This document shows positions 33,296 to 44,639 of a stretch of 64,000 nt of DNA, in pieces; the first letter of the stretch is position 1; each line of letters opens with the position of its first letter. Source of the DNA: Boswellia sacra. Its lineage: Eukaryota; Streptophyta; Magnoliopsida; Sapindales; Burseraceae. The notes under the pieces are model-generated. The model ran no database searches. It saw nothing but the letters and a program-made list of their open reading frames with translations, and was not told where the DNA came from. Position numbers and translations under genes: made by a program. The stretch is from contig SNVD02004519.1 of the NCBI GenBank assembly GCA_013180625.2, forward strand, positions 141,963-205,962. The letters are read 5' to 3'.

Positions 33296-33790
33296 AAAAA
33301 AGCCATTTACGGCGGTTTCATGGTCGTCGCAAATGCTATTTTTGAAATAAATTAATTATTTATACGGCAGTTTAAAACCGCCTCATATACGGCTTTATAC
33401 GGCGGTTTCAAAACCGACGTAAAAAAAACTTTATACGGCGGGCACAAAACTGTCGTATAAATATCTTTGTACGGCGGTTTTAAAACCGCCGTCTAAAGTT
33501 CTATATGAGGCGGTTATAAAACCGTGGTATAAATGAACTTTTACAGCGGTTTTAAAAATTTAGTATATTTACAGCGGTCACGGCGGTCACTAAACCGCTG
33601 TAAAAGGGTGCTTTTACGACGATTTTAAAACCGTTGTATATTTACGGCGGTCACTAAATCGCTGTAAAAGGGTGTGTTATATGCCAATTCCATTTCGTCG
33701 TAGGTTTTTACGTCGAACACGTGAACCGTCGTTTAAAATTATATGCGGCAGGCCGAAACCTTCGTAAAAGCTTTTACTGTGGCTTTTTTT
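33296..33790 (+). repeat. CACTA subterminal repeats
   Basis: At least ten copies, in both orientations, of a 'tacggcggttttaaaaccg'-like motif (for example 33360-33385, 33392-33415, 33470-33495, 33575-33600 and 33640-33670). Such arrays are the transposase-binding ends of CACTA elements. The terminal inverted repeat itself was not found after 33790. Confidence 0.85.
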
Positions 33791-33800
33791 ACGGCATATG

Positions 33801-35106
33801 TAGAAGAGCACAGAGGCATACAAGATCTACATCTTCAAGGTCCTGAAGCTAGCCCACCCAAACATCAGAATCTTCATCAAGTTGGGTTTTTTTTCCTCTA
33901 ATAAGTTTAGATGTTGAATGATAATTTCTGTTATGGATTTTATGAAATGTTGATGCTTATCATGTGTTTAGTACTATTGGCAAGCCGATAAATGAAAAGT
34001 TGGGGAAATTTGGTTGAATTTAGAGATAATATTGGAAGGATTGTGGCGTGTTTTTGGTGGATTTTGGTGCCTGGGTTCAATTAAACATCCAAAAGGTGGT
34101 TTAGTGGTTGGAGATATGAGGCGAGGTGGTGTAGAGTCGAATCAAGTATCACTTCACGTTTGCTCTTTTTTTTTTTTTAAGTTTTATTACTTAATATCAT
34201 AATAAAAATAATAGACTTTGCGCATTTCAGATCAAAGAACAGGTTGGTGTGATGGTACGGTTGAAACCCTCTTCATGAAGGGCATGGGTTCCAATCATCT
34301 TAATTTATTAGCTTTGAAAAATATTTAATAAGGGTATTTTGGTAATTGAATAGAACTTTGATGAAAAAATTGCATCATTTAACGGTTTAATGAAAGGGTG
34401 ATTCATCATGAATTTTTCAAAATGTAAGATTTATTCCTATACAAAGGTGTAAAATGCCTTTTTAGGTAAAAATAAGGCAAAAGGTAGGATGGTTTGTGAA
34501 ATTTTTTCTAAAATTTACGTCAATAAATTTTTAATCTTAATTTAATCTAAACTAATATATAGTTGAGATAGTTGATAAATTGATATCATTAAATATAACT
34601 TTTTATCTTTAAATATCAACCATTAAATTATGTGAGATCAATATCTAAAAGTTGTGTCTATATTTTTATTGTAATTTTGTGTCAAGGATATGCATATATA
34701 TTAGTTGGCATAGCATAGGTTTATACGGTTGCATACTCAAAATATGTAATACATTTTTAAGTTTTCTCTATTTTCATCGGTATAAACTAATGAGACCCCA
34801 TGAATTTAAAAATGTCCAATGCAATAGAGCCGCATCAAAGTGAAGATACTTTTTTCCTCCTAGGCGTTAGATATGCGAGCTTATAATATGACTAACTTTG
34901 GTAGTTGTGGATGAACAAATATTGTTTTAAATTTTTTTGATTTAAAATATAACAAGCTAATTAAATTCCTATGTGAGAGTATACAATTTGGAAGATGTAT
35001 TTGTTCTAGTTATACAAGGAAATCTAGTTATAATATCTACCATTGAATGCCTAAAATACCATGTTATTCATAAAGCTAATCAATGAATTCAATAACATAT
35101 AGGAAA
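33801..35106. other. intergenic; SINE-like head at 34236-34300
   Basis: Mostly AT-rich without genes. 34236-34300 looks tRNA-derived: an A-box-like 'ttggtgtgatggtacgg', an anticodon-arm-like 'ccctcttcatgaaggg' hairpin and a B-box-like 'gggttccaatc'. No poly-A tail or target duplication could be set. Confidence 0.35.
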
Positions 35107-36378
35107 AATTTTGGCTTAATATCACAAATGATCTCACCCTTTTAAAATTAGCAAAATGACCCTAATATTAAATTTGTATGTTAAGATAATAACAAAAAAG
35201 GAAAAAATGGTAAATCCAAGCCAAATAAATAAAATCATTTAACAATTTTTTTTTTAAATCAATATAGCCAAACCCCAAAATATAAAATTTTGAAACGAAA
35301 AAATTAAAACTTTTTTTCCTTCTCTCTCCTCATCTTTTTCTTCCTGCAGACCTTCTCTTCCCCAGGGGATCTCTCTCTCCTTGCCTTCCTCCTCCTCCTC
35401 CCTCCTCACCTCCCTTCTCCACGTCCACCCTCCTCGCCTCCCTGTCTCACCGATGTAGAATAATCATTCCAAGCCACTGCATCGCAAGCCATCACTTTTC
35501 CTCCTTCAGTTTTAGGTGGTGATACAAATCGATTTGGTTGTTGTTAGCATCTGGTTGTGGCCATGGTTGTGCGGATGTGTAAGAGAAGAGTATTAAACAT
35601 GTTTTTGTTTTTGTTTCTTTTTTTGGGTAATTTTTATTGAATTTCTGGGTGTTTGGATTTGGTCTATTTTATGATGTCTTTATTTATTTATTTGTAATTT
35701 TATGTTACTAGTTTCCTTTTGTTACCCCGACTTTATGGTTTGATTCTTCAATGCAAGGACAAATGCAGAGTAAATCCCTCCAATTTTTTGGTTTCCTGGG
35801 TTTTCTGGGTTTTGATTCTTGAATGCAGAAAAGTGAGAGATGAGTTTATGGGTTTTTGAGAAGAGAGATGAAAAGGCTTCAGTTCTGAGTATAATTTTTT
35901 AGTTGGTGATTTAATTTTTTTTTCTTTGAGTTTGTAGTGAATTTTCGGTGTTTAATGCTGTTGTTAGTCTCTGATTGCAATTCAAGGATGTTGTAATTGG
36001 TTTGATGATTATTTTTTAATTTCTTAGAATTAGTATTATAATAAATAAAACTTTGTGCACCCCACAGTTAAGTGACTGGTGGGTAGGATGGGAAGCTTTT
36101 TATTCTTTTTTCAAAGTGCATGAGTTCGAATCACACTAATGTGAAATTTCCAAAAATTTAAATTTTTGAATGACAAAGGATATTAACATTATTTCATGAA
36201 AATGATTAAGGGTATTAACATAATTTTATGTATTAACCATCCAAGTTAACAGGATAAGATAACATTAGGGTTATTTGTGATTTTAGGTTAAACATAAGGG
36301 TTATTTCGTTTCTTTTGACAAAAGGTAAGGTCATTTATGATAGTAAGCTAAACTTCAGGGTTATTAATTAGTGAAACA
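35107..36378. mobile_element. possible non-autonomous DNA transposon with long imperfect TIRs
   Basis: The left end (ttggcttaatatcacaaatg, about 35113-35132) and the reverse complement of the right end (tagcttactatcataaatga, about 36321-36340) are similar over about 45 bp. Further in, 'aaaatgaccctaat' on the left pairs with 'attagggttattt' near 36266. The interior has a pyrimidine-rich tract (35315-35460) and no transposase gene. The superfamily is not assignable. A second SINE-like tRNA-derived head (cagttaagtgactggtgggt ... gagttcgaatc, 36066-36140) lies within it. Confidence 0.4.
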
Positions 36379-36644
36379 TTTCCTAATATATATTCTCTCT
36401 ATAATAATGTGACACCTAGACACATTAATATACTATAAACTCTTTCCTTTATCTTGGTCGCTCCTAATCTCCTCATCTTTTGCCTTTGTTTTGAAAACAA
36501 TACCAGTAGCTAGAAAGGAAATATTCATGTTATCAGCTACAGTATCTAAATTTAATTAAGCAAATCAGCACCTCCAAGGTTTGGGCTAACTACAATGCCA
36601 CTCCAACTGTTTATTAGAGTTTTTTTAATGTTGAAATGGGATAG

Positions 36645-36745
36645 AATTGAGAAAACTTATGACGCTAGTTTAACTTGAACCTATGATTAATTCATTGACA
36701 GATTCAATATTAACCACTCAACCAAAGTGATATTAGTTAACATAA
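36645..36745 (-). repeat. tRNA-derived SINE-like sequence
   Basis: On the minus strand: A-box-like 'tttggttgagtggttaa' (36706-36722), then 'aggttcaagtt' (B-box-like, about 36669-36679), spaced about 35 bp apart as in tRNA-derived SINEs. No clear tail. Confidence 0.45.
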
Positions 36746-37631
36746 AGCTACAAAACAAGTAGTTAACATTAAAATTACATAAAATCTATGTTTGTTTTAG
36801 TTTTTTAAATTAAAGTTAAGGACAAACAATGCGACTTAAATAATAGTAAAATTATGAATTTAAAACGTAAAAAATTTGAAATATCAATAAATCTATAAAT
36901 TTTAAAATAATGATAAAATAAATAATTTTTAACTTTATAAATATTTATTTGAAATGTATATTAAATCTATAACATTATATTTTTAATCATAAATTTTATC
37001 TTTTTCTAGTTTAGAATTATCTACTATATCATCATTTAATATATTTTTAAACTTTTAAATTAATAATTTTAATACTGTTTAAATTAAATTGTTTAATCTT
37101 AACTTTAATTTTTTAAAAAATAAAATAAAGGTAGATCTTATTTAATGTTTAATGTTATATAAATATTTTACAGATTCATATTATTTTGTATTATTTTGGT
37201 CGAATGGTTTACATTGAGCATGTTAACCATTTAATCTTGGTTGGAGTTGGGCTAGTGCCATTTAATTTTTCTAATTCCTCTTTGTTAACGTTATTAACTG
37301 CTTTTGTTAAAGTGGCGGTTAAATGCCACCTCTTGAACAATGGGGGTGGCACGGTCGTTCGCCCAAACCTTGAGGGTGTCGATGTTTTGTCCGCCAATAT
37401 AATATGATGAATAAATGATGATGGGCTCTTTCAACTCCCGATTATACACTTACGAGTATTCAACAGTGCATATTCCGTCCGATAATATGATGGATTTAAT
37501 GAACACGCTCGAAACCGTGCTTCTCATGGACTCAAGTCTCATGGAGTCATGGCCACTTTATTTCATCATATTGGAAATACATAACAGTTGGACTATAAGC
37601 CTGACACAATAAGAGGAAGCCACACATAATT
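36746..37631. other. AT-rich intergenic DNA
   Basis: Very AT-rich to 37180. A short open stretch at 37186-37407 (with an opposing frame on the other strand) has more balanced composition but no motif I recognise. Confidence 0.45.
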
Positions 37632-37740
37632 ACGGATTAGAAGATAGTTATATATAAGAGGTAGATAGTTATACATGGGCACCTGGACGGATTAGAAGAT
37701 AGTTGTATATAAGAGGTAGATAGTTATACATGGGCACCTG
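37632..37740. repeat. 55-bp tandem duplication
   Basis: Two nearly identical 55-bp units in direct tandem starting acggattagaagatagtt (37632 and 37687), differing at one base in the first half. Confidence 0.9.
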
Positions 37741-37821
37741 ATATGCCGGTTTTACGTATCTTAATTTCATTACAAACCAACCGTATTCATACGTAAGCTC
37801 CATCAATAGATTTCACAAGCT

Positions 37822-38166
37822 CTAGCTTGTCTTGGGAGGGTCATAACTGCCGAAATAATGGTGATCTTGTGTACCGGTAGTACTATTTGCGTTCCCATCA
37901 TGTGGCTTGGCTGGAGATTGAGAACCACCAAAATAATGGTGATCTTTTGTGATAGATCCCGTACCCGTGTTTGAAGCGGAAACTTTGGCATCATCATCAC
38001 CATCAGCTCTAGAAATTTTTTGACCTGTATTTGCCTCGCTCAGGAGATGACGATTAGCCATCCTGAGCTTGCTCTTTTCCTTCGAAGTTAGGCTTTTTGC
38101 ATCAACTGATCTCAAACTTGCAAAGACCAGCAAGAAGGCAACAAAGGGTACTAGTAAGGTCTTCAT
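37822..38166 (-). CDS. small secreted-peptide precursor with duplicated DHHYFG motif
   Basis: Open frame of 114 codons from the second Met (MKTLLVPFVAFLLVFASLRS). This start is chosen because the paralog at 8671 begins MKTII; an upstream in-frame Met at 38172 would add two residues. Residues 1 to about 23 are a signal peptide ending VDA. A basic segment (KSLTSKEKSKLRMANRHLLS) and an acidic middle (ADGDDDAKVSASN) follow. The C-terminal third holds two copies of a motif, ITKDHHYFGGSQSP and GTQDHHYFGSYDPP. The layout (signal peptide, variable propeptide, short repeated motif at the end, no Cys) fits precursors of short secreted signalling peptides, possibly releasing two. I do not recognise the family. 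A TATA box lies about 190 bp upstream. Confidence 0.72.
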   Translation of the reverse strand: MKTLLVPFVAFLLVFASLRSVDAKSLTSKEKSKLRMANRHLLSEANTGQKISRADGDDDAKVSASNTGTGSITKDHHYFGGSQSPAKPHDGNANSTTGTQDHHYFGSYDPPKTS

Positions 38167-38353
38167 GATCAATCAGATACCAGATATAACCGGTAAAGTG
38201 AAACAATTAATTCTAGTTATCCAAACAATAAGTAAATTGCTTAGATATTTTAAACAAGAATAATATAATAAATGAAGCTAAATAGGGTTATGAGAAGGTG
38301 CCAGTTTGGACTTTCAACGAGAAAGATTCAGGCAGAGAGCAACGGAATGATAG

Positions 38354-38367
38354 GACAATATATAGGC
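38354..38367 (-). promoter_or_regulatory. TATA box of the peptide gene
   Basis: Minus-strand GGCCTATATATTGTC, conserved in position and flanks with the paralog at 8855-8865. Confidence 0.62.
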
Positions 38368-38614
38368 CACTTGTGTCCCTCTGTAATTAAGGATTAGAAC
38401 GAAGCTGTATCCAGCACTAAAAAAAGCAACCGTGAAGTGGGATTATCACAAAGTTACAGCACAATGGGCGAGGCTGTGACACCTAAGATGTAATTATGAT
38501 AATCATTTATAATTAAGGCACTTTCCACCTATTGATTTCCAAATATTAAAAAAGAATCACACAAATTAATTGTGCACTTAACATCCTTGGATCAACATTA
38601 GGTGATTAACACCC

Positions 38615-38620
<6 letters not shown>

Positions 38621-38646
<26 letters not shown>
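38621..38646. repeat. (GA)n microsatellite
   Basis: Pure GA dinucleotide run. Confidence 0.95.
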
Positions 38647-39079
38647 TGGTAATCACCATCCCCTGTACTGGATCGATCTCTACACCGAGCTAACTTAACT
38701 GCTTACCCATGTATATGTGCTTTTATTTGTGTATATGAGCAACGTGGTGATGGAGAATTCCCTTGATAACTATTGAAACGATAGCTGCAAAAATTTCTGA
38801 GTTAAAAGAGCAATTTGAGAATATAAGTGATGATTAGATCGCTAAATCTCCTGCAGCAAATTATGATTCAAATACTTGGCAGACACAAACTTATAATGAA
38901 TGATGGATTGATGAAAATTCAAGATTCCTTTATCAAGTCATTATATAACAGTCAGCAAATGAAAGCTCACCAGCTTTGGTTTCCGACCGAAAAAAGCTTC
39001 TCTTCAACAGGCGCTTCCCATTATATTCGATAAAACAACTATGCTTATGCTCAAGCTGTTAATTAGCAGAAGTGCATAA

Positions 39080-39490
39080 CTGCAACTCAGCAGTAAGTGC
39101 CAGTGAGCTATATATATAGTACCTAGAAAGATAGAATAATAATCGCTGCTGTCATATATTTATGGGATCAGTAATTGCTATCAAAATTTCAACGCAGTTC
39201 ATGATTATTGTTGACAAAGTGGATTAAATGTGACTCTTCCACCAACTTAATTAACTTTCAATCTTCTTAGTAAGATGACTTTTGCAACAGGTACATATTT
39301 GTTGCTTGTATTGTGGAAATAATTTGATAAACTAAGTTTGTAATACGTAAATTCTTTCAGTGACCACGGCATTCATAAATCCTAATCAAAGTTATAATAC
39401 CTAAGGAGGGACACTCAGATATGTAATCTGAGTAGAATTGCACCGTCTTATCTCATCAGATCAGTGTAATTAATAACTGTTAGAGAACTT
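39080..39490. repeat. host duplication block, copy 3
   Basis: Diverged copy of 7318-7730 and 13120-13530, sharing 'agtacctagaaagatag', 'catgattattgttgac', 'ccaccaacttaattaac' and 'gaattgcaccgtc'. Lies about 0.9 kb upstream of the intact peptide gene. Confidence 0.65.
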
Positions 39491-40476
39491 ACGGAAACAT
39501 ATCCGTAACAGAGCAAGTAATAATAATAATAATTTCGGTTCTGATACATATTTTATCTACGCAACTACCTGTATAACGCAGTTTAGGCCAATTTTAAATT
39601 AATCTTAATATAAAATCATGCAGCCACCAAAAAAATGGATAACAGGCCAAGTGGTAAGGTCTGCTTCACCGTTAAAGCTAAGTGTTTAATATAATGATGA
39701 TCAACCCCCAAAAAAACCCCAACCAAAAAAAAAATTGACGAACTTATGGTCATCAACCGGCCAGGCAACAATCCATAATGCGGTTTTTCCTTGATGGAAA
39801 ATCCAGTTCTTCTCCAGCAGCCTAAGCAAATATAAGGTGTGCATGTGAAGAACTAAAGAGCAAAGAGAGAGAAAATCAAGAACGAGGAGCCTCACAAATT
39901 GTATGTAAACACGTCCAAGATTATAAAATGATTTTTAATATATATATAATAAAACTGATATTTGAACCTAAAAGTGAAATCACATTATTAAAATTTAAAG
40001 GTGATTTTTTTTTAGCACCTCTACATATATATTTTTTTAATTACACATCTTCAATTTCATTAAATTTTAATTTAAAGATTTTGTCTTAGAATTAAGAGGA
40101 TATGTGGATTAAAAATTTAAATGATAGACAAATTGTAGGGGATTCTGCAGTAACATATATTAATCAAATAAAAAATTAATGAATAATAAACCACATGATC
40201 ACATAAAGAGATATCCAATTGAATATGGTTCAGCTTCACTTGCTTACACCCCCAAGTCAGAGAAATTGAGTAGAAACCAAGATATACGAGAGTATAACAG
40301 TACAAAATCAAACTCAATATCCAACTCGTGTTTTAAAAATTGTTCCTCAACACTCGCTCATATCTTTTAGTATGCTCAACCATCTCTAGTTACTAGATTT
40401 GATTCTCAACTCTTATATTTATATTTATGCGCAGAGATCTTTCATTATTAATTATAAAACTATATAACTCTTATTT

Positions 40477-40508
<32 letters not shown>

Positions 40509-41180
40509 TATCTAATTTCTTACCCTTCCCACTTTTTCTTAAAAAAGTTAACTTGAACAAGGGAACAGGCTTCAAGATCTTACCACAAATTAATAAGGTG
40601 ATAAGATTGTTTATGGAATCTTTGAACACAATATGTGCAGGAAGCATAGTTTTACTAATTTTTCACATGGTACGTACCATATTTAGTGGTAATTAGACTG
40701 ACAACTTTGATCTAAATTCTGGCAAATTAAGCTCAGGTTTAGAGATTTTTTTAAACTAACACTTTAATATTCATTATATTTATTACATATAGTTAACATT
40801 ATGGGTGTTAAGGTTAGTTTTTTTTGGTAAAATATATAAGTATCAAAATGTTTTCGTTGAAAACTTCAAGGTCTAATAAGTCAACCTAAATTGGGCATAT
40901 TCCCAAGTTAATTTACATTTAACCGACATACCTGAGTTTTTATTCATGCACCTCGACTTTTAAGTTCCTTAAATGCACAAGAGTTTGGAATTATATATTG
41001 TTTAAATTAAGTTGTACACTTTTTACAACTTAATTTTTTTTTAATTAGCTTCATTATTAGCTTTTCTATATTCATATAATGTAAGCATATCTTTTTAAAT
41101 TGTCTCTCTTTTCTCTTTCTCTATTCATCTCGCTCACAATTTTTCGCTTGTAAAGTACCAATGGTCACTCGGTTTTTTTT
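39491..41180. other. intergenic, no gene recognised
   Basis: AT-rich DNA with a (TA)n run at about 40485-40507. 39635-39700 has a weak tRNA-like stretch (ggccaagtggtaaggtctgc). A minus-strand frame at 39701-39895 has no motif. Confidence 0.45.
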
Positions 41181-41300
41181 TTTTTTGTGGGGGGGGGGGG
41201 GGGGGGGGGGGTGGGGGGGGGTGTTGGGGGTGGGGGGGGGGCGGCGAGGCGGGGGTGGGTGGGTGGGGGTGGGTGGGGGTGGGTGTGGGTGTTGGGGTTC
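41181..41300. repeat. poly-G and G-rich low-complexity tract
   Basis: About 100 bp of almost pure G and GT-rich sequence after a T run, an extreme composition for this region. It gives spurious Gly- or Pro-rich frames. It could form G-quadruplex, or its length could be uncertain in the assembly. Confidence 0.9.
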
Positions 41301-41402
41301 AATTTGCTCTCTTTTATATGTAGTGCTGCATAAACTTGTATTGATTTCTAAGGGGGATGAAAATTGCTTATTACCTGTTCTGTAATAAAAGAAGAAACCA
41401 TT

Positions 41403-41640
41403 CACTACAAGAAAAATGATCATATTTGGCGGTCTTTGACCGTCAAATATATACATATTTGACGGTCTTAAAAGCGCCACCAATGGCACCGCCAAATATA
41501 ATCAATTTAACTATATTTGGCGGTCGGTTAAAGTGCCAAATATGCATCTGACAATACTTGGCATTTTTTGACCGCCAAATATAGTATGTTTAAAAATTAA
41601 AAAAAATATACTTGGCAGGTTTTAAAAAGCTAAGTATTTG
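41403..41640 (+). repeat. CACTA terminal and subterminal repeats
   Basis: Terminal CACTACAAGAAAAAT, then at least six copies in both orientations of a 'atatttggcggtc' motif (41425-41440, 41455-41468, 41492-41503, 41512-41526, 41570-41584). This differs from the 'tacggcggtt' motif at 33296-33790, so it is a different CACTA family. A (TA)n run follows at 41644-41675. Confidence 0.85.
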
Positions 41641-41675
<35 letters not shown>

Positions 41676-41677
<2 letters not shown>

Positions 41678-43539
41678 TATATATATATATCAATTTGGAT
41701 TGATCTGATTATAACCTAAAAAGGGTCAAGTTCAGTCTTAGTCAAAACAAAGTCGACCTGAAAACTGATATTAAAACAAAATAGCTATAACATACAGACA
41801 AGATAAAACCATCTAAAAACCAAAAGGATTTTAGTTGTAATGGTAAGTTGAATATCAATCGAGAAGAGAAATAATAGATACATATCAAGCAAAAGAAGCC
41901 TTCATAGTAACAGTATGCATAAAGCTCACAAGGGTAGAAAGCAGCTTATGTACAATGCCCTATCCTTGAATGAATAACTCTCAATATGACAAAGTCATAA
42001 TTAATTGGAGCAGACACAAGGAATTCTGGACTGATATGCATAAACCTAGTGTCTTTCACGTGCAAAGAGGAACATATTAAAGCAGCCTTCACTAAACTGA
42101 GTTCTCATGCAATAATACAAACTCCCGGCTACAAAATCCAAGATAAGAAATATGAGCAAAAATCAAAGACCCAAATGTACAAGTGATGTGCCAGCACATC
42201 AAAAATAAAACTCATTGAAAGGGGACAAAAGACATAGGAGATTAGTGACAATGGATTCCCATGGATTGGAAAACAAATTCTAGGTATATAGTAAGTCTAC
42301 CATGCATCAAAAGTACCAATTCAGATTGCTTCAAAATTCAGGGAGATTTCTGATAAAACAAGAACTAAAAGTTTGTTCAACTTTGCTGACACTCAAACAA
42401 TGACACTCAAACAAATAACAATTCAACCAATCCCCCAACTCCGGTAGAAACCTATGAGATGCACAGACACTCACACAGAAAAAGAAATGAAAATACATCC
42501 ATCCTGATCCTCCTTTCCTCGTACACATCCATGAACCTATGTAATCTCATTCCCAATATCAAATGCAAAGACACCTATTGCATGCACCCATGCTCTTTCT
42601 GCTAGTAATTAACATTCATCATTAAAAATATTACTGTTTGAAGTACAAAACTCCAATATTTCTTGGATTGTCAAAGATATAAATGCTTCATATGAGGAAC
42701 AAATAATAACTAGTAGAAGCTTGTATATACTACTGAATTGTGATCCATGCAAGAATATCACGTATGTTCAATGTTGAACAACAATTTATCTACTAGTGCC
42801 TGTTTAAAAAGCACATGATACAAAAACAGAATGCTTAATTGAGTCTTACATTTCTTCCTCATCTAATTTAAATCAGGGAATTGGAGCTTTGATTTAAAAG
42901 GAATTTCAATGGCACAGGATTTTCAGATTTAATGAAGATATTGAGCAACACAATATTTATGGAACAAAAGAAGATAGAAGAATGTCGAAACTCGAGAGTT
43001 TTGGGAAATATTCATGCAAATCCTATGAAAGAATTATCTGTAAGGAAAGTCACAATGTAGCCTTCAGACAATTGACATGGTTTGGAAGGCACATTCCTTC
43101 CCAAAATTCAATTCTTTGAGAGTGGTGCAACGAAAGCTGCCTACAATAAACTATCTCCCTTATGGTGTGTTCTGTGCAAAGAGAATTCAAAGGCAGGGCA
43201 TCGCTTATTTTTTACAATGCCGTATTGCTACAATTTTGCAGGTTAAACTCTGAAATCAAAGCTAAAATATGGTGAGTCATTCTAGTACCCATAGTTACAT
43301 GCTAAACAAATTTTGTTTTTGCCTTAGTAAGAGGGGAGAAGGCAATAACCCTATAGAAGTGTGTTGTCTTAGCTCCACTTTGGATTACTTGGTAAGAAAG
43401 CAACAGCCGAACTTCAGGAGAAAAAAGGGGGAAGAAGTTGAGAAAGCAACCTCTAGGATAGGATTAGTGTTCAAGCTTCTCTATGCAATCAGATTCTAAG
43501 GAATTCAAAAACAACTCCCTTATCAAACACAAATGAGAA
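41676..43539. other. no gene recognised (inside Pack-CACTA candidate)
   Basis: About 1.9 kb of moderately AT-rich DNA without recognisable coding blocks. It may be 3' or intronic sequence of the captured FHA gene. Confidence 0.4.
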
Positions 43540-43735
43540 GCAATTGTAAGCTAATTATTTTGTTTTGGGTGTTTGGCTCTAGGGGTTTTGATTTTTATTT
43601 ATGGTATCACAGAATCATACACTTTTTATTTTTGTAGATATTTTGTCTCCTCCAGACTTTTTTGTATATATGGACACCTAGTCCAATCTTCTTAATCTAT
43701 TAATATAAGTTCCTTGTTCCCCATTAAAAAAAAAA
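43540..43735 (+). mobile_element. possible LINE 3' end with poly-A
   Basis: A T-rich 3'-UTR-like stretch (gggttttgatttttattta, then tttttgtatatatggacacc) ends in 'gttccttgttccccatt' and a run of 13 A at about 43725-43737. That resembles the tails of plant LINEs. No ORF2 was recognised upstream. Confidence 0.35.
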
Positions 43736-43855
43736 AAAGATTAAAAAAACTAAAACTGAAACTAAAAACTAAACAAAACAAAATAAAAAAGAGGATGGCA
43801 ACTATATACCTATTCCTGCATAATCGAAAAGCATGAATATAGATCAGTGCCTACC

Positions 43856-44475
43856 TACTGTTACCAAATTCAATGGTGTCTTTTCCAAAAAGTTCATAAC
43901 AACATTGTGGTTCAATTGGATTCTCCTGCATATACAGAGAAATTGTTACATAAATTTATCGGATAATACTGATCAAAGGTCCATTAATGAGTGAAATAAG
44001 AAGTTGAGATGAATTCTTTACATTAAGATAGGTCTTATTAGTGCTTCCAAGGTCCATTAAGTAAGGCCTGCCATGGTTGCAACATAGGATAATTAGATAA
44101 TTAATTTAGAAACAATGGCCCCACCAAAAACAGAAATCGTAAATTAGGTATCTTACTTGATTTGCTTAGATGATGTACCATCAGCATTCTCTTTTTCTAC
44201 TTGCCTGGAAGGGAAAAACAATATATTACACAGTGTCACATAATGTCATTGACAATATAAAACTAAAAACTGTAACTACCGATATTGAATGACAGCATGT
44301 TGCTTGCTGCATGATGGGGTGGTCTGTAGGAATATCTGCTACCCTTCTTTCCCTTCCAAAAAGATAACAACTTTGATAATGTATGTTGAAGGGCTCTGTT
44401 AAACAGGCAAACCTCTTAGAAATGTGATCACAGGCCAAGGAAGCATACAATAATCTTTCTTCAATGATGAGGAAT
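43856..44475 (-). pseudogene. DAWDLE/SNIP1-type FHA-domain gene fragment (captured)
   Basis: Four exons with GT/AG borders, read high to low: about 44280-44475, 44157-44204, 44022-44067, 43856-43925. The first has 'QSCYLFGRERRVADIPTDHP', the start of the FHA fold. It then needs a 1-bp shift (extra C in the run near 44318) to give 'SCSKQHAVIQYR'. The next exons give 'QVEKENADGTSSKQIK', 'YLMDLGSTNKTYLN' and 'ENPIEPQCCYELFGKDTIEF'. In plants this protein is a nuclear phosphothreonine-binding factor in small-RNA biogenesis. Only the FHA region is present and the frame is shifted, so no full product is expected. Confidence 0.78.
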
Positions 44476-44639
44476 TATTTCGCAACTTAATTACAAGAAA
44501 AAAGGCTCAACATTCTTCAGCATCCATCCATCTAAGCATATCAGCATGGTTTTTGAACAACTCAACATCCAAATTGGTGCTCAGTTGAAGTCAAACTGAA
44601 GCATAAGTCAAACTGAAGCATAAGCCAAATTGGTGCTCA

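Larger units (their letters stand above)
29561..33800 (+). mobile_element. CACTA (En/Spm) transposon, 5'- and 3'-truncated
   Basis: Plus-strand CACTA element body: C-terminal part of a TNP2-like transposase, then a TNP1-like gene with at least six exons, then a dense subterminal repeat array. No CACTA...TAGTG terminal repeats were found at either end. The left side starts in scrambled DNA (about 29561) and the right side fades near 33800, so it is a truncated copy. Confidence 0.85.

Noticed and set aside
37186..37407. 73-codon frame as a host gene fragment
   Set aside because: An equally long frame exists on the opposite strand and neither shows a recognisable domain, so coding cannot be claimed.
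41121..41495. Pro-rich and Gly-rich frames across the poly-G tract
   Set aside because: Produced by the homopolymer; no conserved sequence outside it.
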